64,000 nt of DNA, from NCBI RefSeq assembly GCF_017948485.1, contig NZ_JAFFSX010000007.1, positions 1 through 64,000 on the forward strand. The letters run 5' to 3'. The translations under genes and the position numbers were made by a program. The notes beneath the pieces are model-generated. The model worked only from the letters and a program-made list of their open reading frames with translations, made no database searches and had not been told where the DNA came from. The stretch is from Streptomyces sp. GESEQ-35 (GTDB lineage Bacteria; Actinomycetota; Actinomycetes; Streptomycetales; Streptomycetaceae). This document shows positions 41,483 through 49,479 of the stretch, in pieces. Every line of letters begins with the position of its first letter. The first letter of the stretch is position 1.

Positions 41483-42688
41483 CTAGGACTGGAGATCTCC
41501 ATCGGCCAGACGCCCCAGGATCAGCGCGATCCGCAACGTGAACGCCGACCGTACATCTGATGGCGACCAGCCGGTGACGTCAGTCACACGTCGCAGCCGG
41601 TAGCGCACGGTGTTGGGATGGACGAACAGCATGCGCGCGGCACCTTCGAGGCTACTCGCCTGCTCCAGATAGACGCTGAGCGTTTCCAGCAGCGCCGAGC
41701 CGGCCTCCTCCAGCGGTCTGTAGATCTCCTCCACCAGTTGCTCACGGGCCGAGGGGTCTCCGGCCATCGCGCGCTCCGGCAGCACATCGTCGGCCAGCAC
41801 CGGCCGCGGGGCGTCCTGCCAGGCAGAACACGCCTTGAGCCCGGCCGCCGCGGCCTGCGCGGACCGGGTCGCGGCGAGCAGATCCGGTACGACGGGACCG
41901 GCCACGACGGGCCCGGCGGCGTACGGCCCGATCAGCGACTTGGCCACCGCGAGGGGGTTGTCGCTGCCGCCCGCGATCACCACCAGCCGGTCCCCGAGCA
42001 CCCCGGTGAGCACCTGGAGCTTGGCGTGCCGGGCCGCCCGCCGGATCGCCTCCACGGTCAGCTCGCTGTCACCGTCGGGCGCCGTACCCAACACCACGCA
42101 CACATGCTCGGGCGAGTTCCAGCCGAGGGCGGCGGCCCGTGACACGGCGCCCTCGTCGGCCTCCCCGCTGAGGACGGCGTTCACGACCAGCGACTCCAGC
42201 CGTGCGTCCCAGGCACCGCGTGCCTCGGCGGCCTGGGCGTAGACCTGGGCGGTGGCGAAGGCGATCTCACGGGCGTAGACGAGCAGCGCCTCGCGCAGCA
42301 CGTTCTCGTCGCCGGGAGCGGCGACCTCGTCGATCGCGCTCTCCATGACCTCGATGGTGGTGCGCACCATCTCGACGGTCTGCCGCAGCGTGATGGCCCG
42401 GGTCAGCTCGCGCGGCGCCGTCCCGAAGACGTCCGTGGAGATGGCCTGCGGGGCGTCGGGATGCCGGAACCACTCGGTGAACGCGGCGATGCCCGCCTGC
42501 GCCACGAGCCCGATCCAGGAACGGTTCTCCGGGGGCATGGCCCGGTACCACGGCAGCGTCTCGTCCATGCGCGCGATGGCCTGCGCGGCAAGACTCCCCG
42601 ACGACTTCTCCAGCCGCTTCAAGGTCGCGGGGTGGGGGTGGACGGCGGAGGCTGCGTCGGGGGACTTGCTGGTTTCGGGTTCGGGCAC
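41483..42688 (-). CDS. fasR: PucR-type activator of fatty-acid synthesis (FasR-like)
   Basis: A 401-residue regulator from GTG 42688. The C-terminus has the PucR-type helix-turn-helix (LEGAARMLFVHPNTVRYRLR, then RVTDVTGW). The middle is a GGDEF-like CdaR domain (VCVVLGTAPDG, VVIAGG) and the N-terminus is helical. The gene directly upstream of fabD in Streptomyces encodes FasR, shown in S. coelicolor to activate the fab operon; the assignment rests on position and domain order. Confidence 0.9.
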   Translation of the reverse strand: MPEPETSKSPDAASAVHPHPATLKRLEKSSGSLAAQAIARMDETLPWYRAMPPENRSWIGLVAQAGIAAFTEWFRHPDAPQAISTDVFGTAPRELTRAITLRQTVEMVRTTIEVMESAIDEVAAPGDENVLREALLVYAREIAFATAQVYAQAAEARGAWDARLESLVVNAVLSGEADEGAVSRAAALGWNSPEHVCVVLGTAPDGDSELTVEAIRRAARHAKLQVLTGVLGDRLVVIAGGSDNPLAVAKSLIGPYAAGPVVAGPVVPDLLAATRSAQAAAAGLKACSAWQDAPRPVLADDVLPERAMAGDPSAREQLVEEIYRPLEEAGSALLETLSVYLEQASSLEGAARMLFVHPNTVRYRLRRVTDVTGWSPSDVRSAFTLRIALILGRLADGDLQS

Positions 42689-42862
42689 GGGACAAGACTG
42701 CCTTATCCGGACGTCGGTGCGTGCGGGCGGGGCTGTGCTTGATTGCTCGGTCGGCTGTGTTTGATTGCTCGGTCGCCTCCGGGGGCGCGCGGCCGACGCG
42801 TCGGACCAGTGGAGGTCGGTGGGCCCTTGCCGCCTGTTCGGCAGGGCTACGGTGGGGGCGTG

Positions 42863-43522
42863 ATGGACGTAAGGCGTGCGATGGACCGCTACCTGGGAGG
42901 CGACCCGGCCGCCGGCATCGAGTCGTGGCACGCCTTCTCCTTCGGCCCGCACTACGACCCCGACAACCTCCGCTTCGGTGCGGTGATCGCCTGCAACGAA
43001 GAGCACCTCGCGCCCGGCGCCGGCTTCGACGAGCACCCGCACAGCCACACCGAGCTGGTGACCTGGGTCGTCGAGGGCGAGCTGACCCACCGGGACTCGC
43101 AGGGCCACGAGACGGTGATCCGTCCCGGCGACGTCCAGCGCCTCAGCTCGGCGGCGGGCGTCCGTCATGTCGAGCGCAACGACGGCACCGAGCCCCTCAC
43201 GTTCGTGCAGCTGTGGCTGGCCCCGCTGGAGCCCGGCGGCGACCCCGCCTACGAGACCGTCCGCGGCATCGCCGACTCCACGCCGTACGCCGTCCCGGAG
43301 GCGGGCGCGATGCTGCATGTGCGCCGGCTCGCGGCGGGGGAGCGCACCGCGGTGCCGGACGCGCCGCTGGCCTACGTCCATGTGGTGCGCGGCACGGTCA
43401 GGCTCGGCCCGCATGATCTGGGGCCGGGTGACGCGGTGCGCGCGACCGCCGAGCAGGACCTCGAACTCCTCGCCGTGTCCGCACCGGCCGAGGTGCTGGT
43501 GTGGGAACTGCCCAAGAAGTAG
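42863..43522 (+). CDS. Pirin family protein
   Basis: A 219-residue bicupin. Metal-binding motif in the first cupin: HPHSHTELVTWVVEGELTHRD split as DEHPHSHTE (His ligands) and the Glu further on, with RHVERND following. WHAFSFGPHYDPDNLRFGAV is the pirin start. GTG 42860 and ATG 42863 are alternative starts. Pirins bind iron and some are quercetinases or redox-sensing partners of metabolic enzymes; the role here is unknown. It is divergent from fasR. Confidence 0.92.
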   Translation: MDVRRAMDRYLGGDPAAGIESWHAFSFGPHYDPDNLRFGAVIACNEEHLAPGAGFDEHPHSHTELVTWVVEGELTHRDSQGHETVIRPGDVQRLSSAAGVRHVERNDGTEPLTFVQLWLAPLEPGGDPAYETVRGIADSTPYAVPEAGAMLHVRRLAAGERTAVPDAPLAYVHVVRGTVRLGPHDLGPGDAVRATAEQDLELLAVSAPAEVLVWELPKK

Positions 43523-43529
43523 GCGGAGT

Positions 43530-44348
43530 TCAGCGGAGGTCGGCGAGCACGGCGTCCGTGAACACCGGCCACACCTCGACCGCCCACGGCCCGAACGCCC
43601 GGTCCGTCAGCGCGACACACGCCAGCCGGGCATCCGGGTCGATCCAGAGGAACGTACCGGACTGCCCGAAGTGCCCGAAGGTGCGCGGTGACGACGAAGA
43701 CCCCGTCCAGTGGGGCGACTTGGAGTCCCGGATCTCGAAGCCGAGCCCCCAGTCGTTGGGGCTCTGGTGTCCGTATCCCGGCAGGACGCCCTTCGTTCCC
43801 GGGTACTGGACGGTCATGGCCGCCGCGACCGTACGGGGATCGAGGAGCCGCGGCGCCTGCACCTCGGCCGCGAACCGCACGAGGTCGTCGACGGTCGAGA
43901 CGCCGTCCTTCGCGGGCGATCCCTCCAGCGAGGTCGACGTCATCCCCAACGGCTCCAGCACCGCCTGCCGCAGATACTCGCCGAAGGGGATCTCCGTGGC
44001 CTTCGCGATGTGGTCGCCGAGCTGCTCGAACCCCGCGTTGGAGTACAGCCGCCGCTCGCCGGGCGCGGAGGTGACCCGGTGTTCGTCGAAGGCCAGCCCC
44101 GAGGTGTGGGCGAGGAGGTGACGCACGGTCGAGCCGGGCGGGCCCGCCGGTTCGTCGAGCTCGATCGCCCCCTCCTCGTACGCGACGAGAGCGGCGTACG
44201 CGGCCAGCGGCTTGGTGACCGAGGCGAGCGCGAACCGCCGGCCGGCCGGTCCGTGGGACCCGAGGACGGTGCCGTCCGCTCGTACGACGGCCGCCGCGGC
44301 GGCGGAAACCGGCCAGTTCTCGATCAACGCGAGGCTCTTCAAGGACAT
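43530..44348 (-). CDS. Beta-lactamase-fold serine hydrolase
   Basis: A 272-residue member of the class C/PBP-like hydrolases. The nucleophile motif is SVTK (S43, K46), the second is YSNAGF, and FGHFGQSGTFLW gives the third (H-F-G type). No signal peptide. It is convergent with the pirin gene, only 8 bases apart. Substrate unknown; esterase activity is the common finding in this family. Confidence 0.9.
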   Translation of the reverse strand: MSLKSLALIENWPVSAAAAAVVRADGTVLGSHGPAGRRFALASVTKPLAAYAALVAYEEGAIELDEPAGPPGSTVRHLLAHTSGLAFDEHRVTSAPGERRLYSNAGFEQLGDHIAKATEIPFGEYLRQAVLEPLGMTSTSLEGSPAKDGVSTVDDLVRFAAEVQAPRLLDPRTVAAAMTVQYPGTKGVLPGYGHQSPNDWGLGFEIRDSKSPHWTGSSSSPRTFGHFGQSGTFLWIDPDARLACVALTDRAFGPWAVEVWPVFTDAVLADLR

Positions 44349-44367
44349 GCCGTCGAGCCTAAGGGCC

Positions 44368-44847
44368 TCAGAGCAGCAGCCGCATGGAGGGGTCGCTGTC
44401 CCTGGTGAAGCCCAGCGACGCGTACAGCGGCTCGGCGTCGGGAGAGGCGTTGAGGAGGACGTGCCCGGCACCCCGCTCCCGCAGCCACACCAGCAGCTCC
44501 TCCATGCAGGCGCGCGCGTACCCGCGGCGCCGGACGTCCGGGTCCGTCGCGACGCTGAAGACCTGTCCGACGAGCCCGTGCGGATTGCCGGTCCGTCCGA
44601 TCCGGTAGTCCACCGTCCCGGCCGCCAGCGCGGCCAGCGCACCCGGTCGCTCCGGATGCCCGGCGACGAAGGCGGCGAAGTCACCGTCCGGGTCGGCGAG
44701 CCGGGCCCGAAGGGTGGGCAGGGACTCGGTATGCCAGTCGGTGACTCCCTTGGCGGACTTTCCGGAGGAGACGGAGTCGATCATGACCTGACGCAGACGG
44801 AGCACTTCCTCCGCGTCCTCGGCTGTGGCACGGCGTACGAGACTCAT
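44368..44847 (-). CDS. GNAT-family N-acetyltransferase
   Basis: A 159-residue acetyltransferase with motif A (VGQVFSVATDPDVRRRGYARACMEELLVWL; acetyl-CoA loop RRRGYA) and motif B (LNASPDAEPLYASLGF). The start MSLVRRATAEDAEEVLRLRQ is typical. No recognised substrate signature. It is 19 bases upstream of the serine hydrolase on the same strand, so likely an operon. Confidence 0.92.
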   Translation of the reverse strand: MSLVRRATAEDAEEVLRLRQVMIDSVSSGKSAKGVTDWHTESLPTLRARLADPDGDFAAFVAGHPERPGALAALAAGTVDYRIGRTGNPHGLVGQVFSVATDPDVRRRGYARACMEELLVWLRERGAGHVLLNASPDAEPLYASLGFTRDSDPSMRLLL

Positions 44848-44941
44848 GGCCCGCACGCTAGTCACACCAGCCCGCCCAGTCTTGCCCATTTCTCACGGTC
44901 CGCTTGCCTGGAGTGCACTCGAAGGCCATAGCGTTGAGGTC

Positions 44942-45406
44942 ATGACGGTGATGGACACCACGAGTACCAGGACCGACACCTGCGCGGGGCCGCCGCATGT
45001 CGATCGGCGGCCGGACGGTCAGGACAGCTACACGATCAGCGAGGTCGCCGCGTTCACCGGACTGACCGCACACACTCTGCGTTGGTACGAGCGGATCGGC
45101 CTGATGCCGCACATCGACCGCTCGCACACCGGCCAGCGCCGCTACAGCAACCGCGACCTGGACTGGCTCGACCTCGTCGGCAAGCTCCGGCTCACCGGTA
45201 TGCCGGTTGCCGACATGGTGCGGTACGCCGAGCTGGTGCGCGAGGGCGACGACACCTACGGCGAACGGTACGAACTCCTTGAGGCGACCCGCCGGGACGT
45301 ACGCGCCCGGATCGCGGAACTCCAGGACACCCTTTCCGTACTCGACCGGAAGATCAACTTCTATGCGGACGCCGGGCGTGCCCTGGCGTCGGAGAGGCCC
45401 CGATGA
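44942..45406 (+). CDS. MerR-family regulator
   Basis: A 154-residue regulator. Residues about 30-100 are the MerR winged helix (YTISEVAAFTGLTAHTLRWY, then ERIGLMPHIDRSHTGQRRYS), followed by a long dimerisation helix (RRDVRARIAELQDTLSVLDRKI). No metal-binding Cys pair is present in the C-terminus, so it senses an organic signal or redox change. ATGA overlap with the aldo/keto reductase gene shows coupled expression, a pairing common in actinobacteria. Confidence 0.93.
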   Translation: MTVMDTTSTRTDTCAGPPHVDRRPDGQDSYTISEVAAFTGLTAHTLRWYERIGLMPHIDRSHTGQRRYSNRDLDWLDLVGKLRLTGMPVADMVRYAELVREGDDTYGERYELLEATRRDVRARIAELQDTLSVLDRKINFYADAGRALASERPR

Positions 45407-46422
45407 CCGACGGCACCAGGATCGCGACGACCCGCCTCGGCGAGCACGGCCCCGAGGTCGGCGTCCAGGGCCTCGGCTGTATGGGCATGAGTTTCGGCTA
45501 CGGCCCGTCGGACGCGAAGGAGTCCAGGGCCACCCTGGCGCGGGCGCTGGAACTGGGCGTCACGCTGTACGACACGGCGGACGCGTATGGCGCCGGGGCG
45601 AACGAGAAGTTCCTGTCGCCGTTCTTCAAGGAGCACCGCGACGAGATCGTCATCGCGACCAAGTTCGGCCTGGCGATCCATCCGGACGATCCGACGAAGC
45701 GGATCATCCGCAACGACACGCCGTACATCCGCCAGTGCGTCGAGGCGAGCCTGAAGCGTCTGGACGTCGACGTCATCGACCTCTACTACATGCACCGCCG
45801 GGACGTGAACGTCCCCATCGAGGAGACCGTCGGCGTCATGGCCGAACTGGTCCGCGAGGGCAAGGTCAAGCACCTGGGCCTGAGCGAGGTGACAGCGGGC
45901 GAGATGCGCACCGCACACGCCGTACACCCCATCGCGGCGGTGCAGTCCGAGTGGTCGCTGTTCAGCCGCGACATCGAGGCGAACGTGGTCCCCGCCGTCC
46001 GCGAACTGGGCGTCACGCTCGTGCCGTACTCACCGCTTGGCCGGGGCTTCCTCACCGGCTCCTTCGCCGCCGCCGACAAGGACCTCACGGCCGACGACTT
46101 CCGCCGCCAGCAGCCCCGCTTCAACGGCGACAACGCGGCGGCCAACGCCGCCCTCCTGGACCCGATCCGCACGGTCGCCCGCTCCCACGGCGCCTCCCTC
46201 GGCCAGATCGCCCTGGCCTGGGCCCAGCAGCAGGCGGCGACGCACGGCCTCCCCGTCGTCCCCATCCCGGGCACCCGCAAGCCGAGCCGGGTCGAGGAGA
46301 ACACGGCGGCCACCCGGCTCGTACTGGGCGAGCAGGACATGGCGCTGCTGGAGCCGATCGCCGGCAAGGTGGCAGGCGACCGGTACAAGGACATGGCGTT
46401 CACTTCTGCAGGACGGGAGTGA
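45403..46422 (+). CDS. Aldo/keto reductase
   Basis: A 339-residue NADPH-dependent reductase of the (beta/alpha)8 AKR superfamily. The tetrad is visible as D/Y in DTADAYGAGANEKF, K in IATKFGL and H in YYMHRRD. VPIPGTRKPSRVEENTAA binds the cofactor phosphate. Similar enzymes reduce aldehydes from stress or act on xenobiotics. Downstream of and overlapping a MerR regulator, and ended by a dispersed repeat. Confidence 0.95.
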   Translation: MTDGTRIATTRLGEHGPEVGVQGLGCMGMSFGYGPSDAKESRATLARALELGVTLYDTADAYGAGANEKFLSPFFKEHRDEIVIATKFGLAIHPDDPTKRIIRNDTPYIRQCVEASLKRLDVDVIDLYYMHRRDVNVPIEETVGVMAELVREGKVKHLGLSEVTAGEMRTAHAVHPIAAVQSEWSLFSRDIEANVVPAVRELGVTLVPYSPLGRGFLTGSFAAADKDLTADDFRRQQPRFNGDNAAANAALLDPIRTVARSHGASLGQIALAWAQQQAATHGLPVVPIPGTRKPSRVEENTAATRLVLGEQDMALLEPIAGKVAGDRYKDMAFTSAGRE

Positions 46423-46425
46423 GAC

Positions 46426-46466
46426 GCGCCCCAAAGGGGCGCGGGGAACTGCGCGAGCAACCCACC
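46426..46466 (+). repeat. Dispersed repeat, copy 6 (core 46436-46455)
   Basis: GCGCCCC-AAA-GGGGCGC hairpin (46426-46442) merged with the core, four bases after the reductase stop, before the convergent DUF4429 gene. Tail reads AGCAACCC, more divergent than the other copies. Confidence 0.8.
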
Positions 46467-46504
46467 ACAACCCGCGCCCGACCACCGGTGGTACCTGGCA
46501 GACG

Positions 46505-47356
46505 CTAAAGCTCCGCCAACAACTCCGCCTTCTTGGAAGAGAACTCCTCATCCGTCACCAGCCCAGCCTGATGCAGCTCCCCAAGATGACGGATCCGCTC
46601 GGCAATATCCGCAGGATCCCGGCGCGGCGCAGCCGCAGCCGGGACAGCGGGCCCCACGGAGTGCTCCCGCACAGCCGCAAGCACCGCCGCCGCGAACGGC
46701 AACGACTCATGCACAGGCCCATACCCCAACCCGAACACCACAGCCCCGGGATCCTGATCAACCTGCACAGCCGGCGCAGCCACCTCGCGTCGCACCAGCC
46801 GCAGATACCCCTCGAACACCTCGGGTGACCGCCACTCGACCCCACTGAGGTCGGCGACGGCGAACGTCTGATCCCCGGCCTTCCACTTCGCGGACGACGC
46901 CCCCGTCCAGAACCACCGGAAGGACACGGCCCGCCCGTCGAAGGACGCCTTCGCGTCGTACGCCTTGAAGGCCCGCGGAGCTTCCGGCGCGGGCACCAGA
47001 TACCGTTCCGACGGCCCGCTCTCGGTCAGCACGGCCCGCAGTTCGTCGGCGTAGTACTCGGCCAGCGTCTCCTTGTCGGCCGGCAACACCAGCCGATAGG
47101 GATCGCTGCCGTCCTTGAGCTGCCCGGCGGCCGCCTCCATCAGCGGATCCGCCCCCGGCCGCGGCTCGGCCCGCAGGATCACGGTCCCGCGCTTGCCGTG
47201 CGTGAGCGTCACCTCTTGCAGAGCCGCCAACGGCACCCGGCGCTCCCCGAGCACCTGGAACAGCTTGGGTGTTCGAATCCCCCGTTCGTAACGGATGAGC
47301 ACGGAGTCGGACTCGAACTCCCAGGCGGCATGAAATCCGGCCAGCACGTCACCCAT
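46505..47356 (-). CDS. DUF4429 protein with C-terminal SHOCT domain
   Basis: A 283-residue protein. Two DUF4429 repeats (WEFESDSVLIRYERGIRTPK and ASFDGRAVSFRWFWTGASSA) resemble small PH-like domains; the first contains HGKRGTVILRAEPRPGAD. The last 35 residues are a SHOCT motif (IRHLGELHQAGLVTDEEFSS, then KKAELLAEL). SHOCT segments mediate oligomer assembly at the membrane or with nucleic acids; the protein's role is unknown. ATG 47356 follows a second possible ATG at 47365. Confidence 0.9.
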   Translation of the reverse strand: MGDVLAGFHAAWEFESDSVLIRYERGIRTPKLFQVLGERRVPLAALQEVTLTHGKRGTVILRAEPRPGADPLMEAAAGQLKDGSDPYRLVLPADKETLAEYYADELRAVLTESGPSERYLVPAPEAPRAFKAYDAKASFDGRAVSFRWFWTGASSAKWKAGDQTFAVADLSGVEWRSPEVFEGYLRLVRREVAAPAVQVDQDPGAVVFGLGYGPVHESLPFAAAVLAAVREHSVGPAVPAAAAPRRDPADIAERIRHLGELHQAGLVTDEEFSSKKAELLAEL

Positions 47357-47423
47357 GCGGCTCATCGTATGCGGCACGAGCTTCTTCGTCCCCTCCCCGC
47401 GCAAACCGCAGTTTCTTGCGTCT

Positions 47424-48641
47424 CTACGCGCGTCCGGCCATGGTCGTGTCGGACAAACCCGCCCGACAGGCTTTGTCATCGTCAGCGCAGTGCACCGAGT
47501 GGTACGCGCCAATGCCGATCTCGGCGAAGTTCAGCAGACTCTCCGTACCCGGCTCGAAATACCCGCTGTGTCCCTGCGCATCCCGGGCCGCCAGCACCCG
47601 CGCCCCGAACGCGCGGGACATCGGGTCGGCACCGTGGCCCAGGCCCCCGAGCTCGAGATTCGGGACGTCCTCGATCCAGTCGTCGGCGTCCCGCATCGCC
47701 CACACATGCGCGGAGGTGCGCAGATGGGACGCCTTGGCGACCCGCATGCCGGGGCTGCCGGCCACGGCTATGTCGGCCACCCGGCCGGGCAGCGTGCGCG
47801 CGGCGATCCCGCACACCACGGAGCCGTAGCTGTGGCAGAACAGTGAGACGTCCGAGTCCCCGGGCAGCCCCCGCACCAGCGCATTCAGTCGTACGGCGCC
47901 CTCCACGGCCCGCGTCGCGGTGGCCGAGTCGATGCCGAGACCGGCGGGCGCGGTGTAGTCGGCCCAGGCGATCACGGCCGTACGGGTCGAAGGGCTCGCC
48001 TTGCGCTCGGCCGTGTAGAGGGATTCGGCCATGCCGGCGGTCGCCGTGTACTTGCGGGCCGTCTTCTGGAAGCTGAGCAGGTCTGTGTCTACCCCGGGCA
48101 CGACAACGGAGACGCGCTCGGCCTTGTTCAGGTTGCCGAAGACCTCGGCGACCCGTCCGGACCCCGCGGGGTCGAAGGCGAGGAACGCGCGGTCGGTCCC
48201 CATCATCGACTCGAGCCGGTGCATACGCCGGCCCGCATCCTGCTGCCCGTCGAGCGTGAGGCGGTCGTCGTGCATGCGTTTTCGCTCGACCTTGCGTGCC
48301 TGGTCGATGGCGATCCGGTTGGCCTGATAGCGCAGCTCGACGGGGGCGCCGTTCATGTTGCCGACCGCGAGGGGGTAGCGCTGCGCGAGGTCGATGCGCT
48401 GCGCCGTGGTGAGCGAGGCGAAGAACCGGGCCAGCAGAGCGGGGCCGGCGTCCGGGTCGGGCAGCAGCTGACCGTTGATACGGCCGTGCTCCCATGCGCT
48501 GACCGAGGACTGGAGCGGGGTGGACGTCCGGTGGTGGCGCATGGCGGTCCAGCCCGATGTCGCCAGCATCACGAACACCACGGCCAGCGCGAGCAGTGCG
48601 CGCCAGACGTTCAGTTGGGGGGACGTATCGAAGGAAGTCAC
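47424..48641 (-). CDS. Membrane-anchored alpha/beta hydrolase (DUF1023 type)
   Basis: A 405-residue protein with one N-terminal transmembrane helix (ALLALAVVFVMLATSGW). The hydrolase domain has VSVVVPGVDTDLLSFQ, the nucleophile elbow FCHSYGSVV (Ser) and GSPGMRV, all typical of the actinobacterial DUF1023 family. The acid Asp is probably in MRDADDWIEDVP and the His in HSGYFE. The catalytic part would face outside. Substrate unknown. Confidence 0.88.
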   Translation of the reverse strand: MTSFDTSPQLNVWRALLALAVVFVMLATSGWTAMRHHRTSTPLQSSVSAWEHGRINGQLLPDPDAGPALLARFFASLTTAQRIDLAQRYPLAVGNMNGAPVELRYQANRIAIDQARKVERKRMHDDRLTLDGQQDAGRRMHRLESMMGTDRAFLAFDPAGSGRVAEVFGNLNKAERVSVVVPGVDTDLLSFQKTARKYTATAGMAESLYTAERKASPSTRTAVIAWADYTAPAGLGIDSATATRAVEGAVRLNALVRGLPGDSDVSLFCHSYGSVVCGIAARTLPGRVADIAVAGSPGMRVAKASHLRTSAHVWAMRDADDWIEDVPNLELGGLGHGADPMSRAFGARVLAARDAQGHSGYFEPGTESLLNFAEIGIGAYHSVHCADDDKACRAGLSDTTMAGRA

Positions 48642-48724
48642 TGGGAGGACACACTAGGAGAACGAGACGGTCTCGCGTTAACCAAGTGACGGGTATCACG
48701 TTTGAGGGTTACGTGACGATGACC

Positions 48725-49366
48725 TCACTTCGTTCGCCAGTTCCCCGTGAGTGCCGGTCCCACCTGCTCCAGATATGTGGAGGCCAGCTCACGCATCGCC
48801 GGCAGGCTGAAGTCGTCCCCCTCGGACCACTTCCGCTCCGCGACCCGTATGACCGAGCCGAACGCCGCCACGACGATGCGCGGCCGCGGATCGGCGTCCA
48901 TGTCGAGTCCCTCGCGCTCGGCGATGATGCGAGCGATCTCCTCCTCCAGCTCCGCCGAACGCCGCAGATGGGCCGCGAGCAGCGCGGGCGTCGACTCGAT
49001 CACCCGGTAGATGCGCATATGGAGTTCGAGCGGCACGACCTCCTTGATGGCTTCGCCGATGGTGTCCCAGCTCTCCAGGACGGCCCGGCGCAGTGCCTCC
49101 AGCGGTGCCTCCTCGGGCGGGCGGGTGCGGACGGCCTCGACGAAGTGCGACTCGGCGAGGCGTGCCGCGAAGAACGCGACCTCCTCCTTGCTCGTGAAGT
49201 AACGGAAGAAGGTGCGCTGCGAGACCTCGACGGCCTCGGCGATGTCGTCGACGGTCGTCTGCTCGTACCCGCGCGTGGTGAACAGTTCGAGGGCGGCGCG
49301 CAGGAGCGCGTCCCGGGTGCGCTGCTTCTTGCGCTCGCGCAGGCCGGACGGAGGTGCGGTCACCAT
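48725..49366 (-). CDS. TetR-family repressor of the divergent DHA2 exporter
   Basis: A 213-residue regulator from ATG 49366 (GGAGGAGAGG upstream). The N-terminal helix-turn-helix is TTVDDIAEAVEVSQRTFFRY. The rest is the all-helical ligand domain. It is divergent from a 14-helix drug exporter with a perfect palindrome in the gap, the classic QacR/TetR arrangement: ligand binding releases the repressor and turns on export. Confidence 0.93.
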   Translation of the reverse strand: MVTAPPSGLRERKKQRTRDALLRAALELFTTRGYEQTTVDDIAEAVEVSQRTFFRYFTSKEEVAFFAARLAESHFVEAVRTRPPEEAPLEALRRAVLESWDTIGEAIKEVVPLELHMRIYRVIESTPALLAAHLRRSAELEEEIARIIAEREGLDMDADPRPRIVVAAFGSVIRVAERKWSEGDDFSLPAMRELASTYLEQVGPALTGNWRTK

Positions 49367-49446
49367 CAGCCTCTCCTCCGAATTGTTTCCCCAGTTCAAG
49401 CTGTTTACGAGTGACGTGACAGTTACCGACTTGTGAATTGGTTTGT

Positions 49447-49459
49447 CAACTGTCAGTTG
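49447..49459. promoter_or_regulatory. Perfect palindrome CAACTG-T-CAGTTG in the exporter promoter
   Basis: Six-base arms around a single T, 21 bases before the exporter ATG and 81 bases before the TetR start. TTGTCA (49443-49448) overlapping it could be the -35 box. It is the likely operator of the TetR-family repressor. Confidence 0.7.
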
Positions 49460-49479
49460 CTGTCATTAGCCTCGAACGC

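Noticed and set aside
37742-42688. fab genes as part of a type II polyketide cluster
   Set aside because: No chain-length factor, ketoreductase or cyclase genes; gene order is that of primary fatty-acid synthesis.
47270-47284. GTTCGAATCC resembling a tRNA T-arm
   Set aside because: It lies inside the DUF4429 gene and no acceptor, D or anticodon arms can be folded around it.
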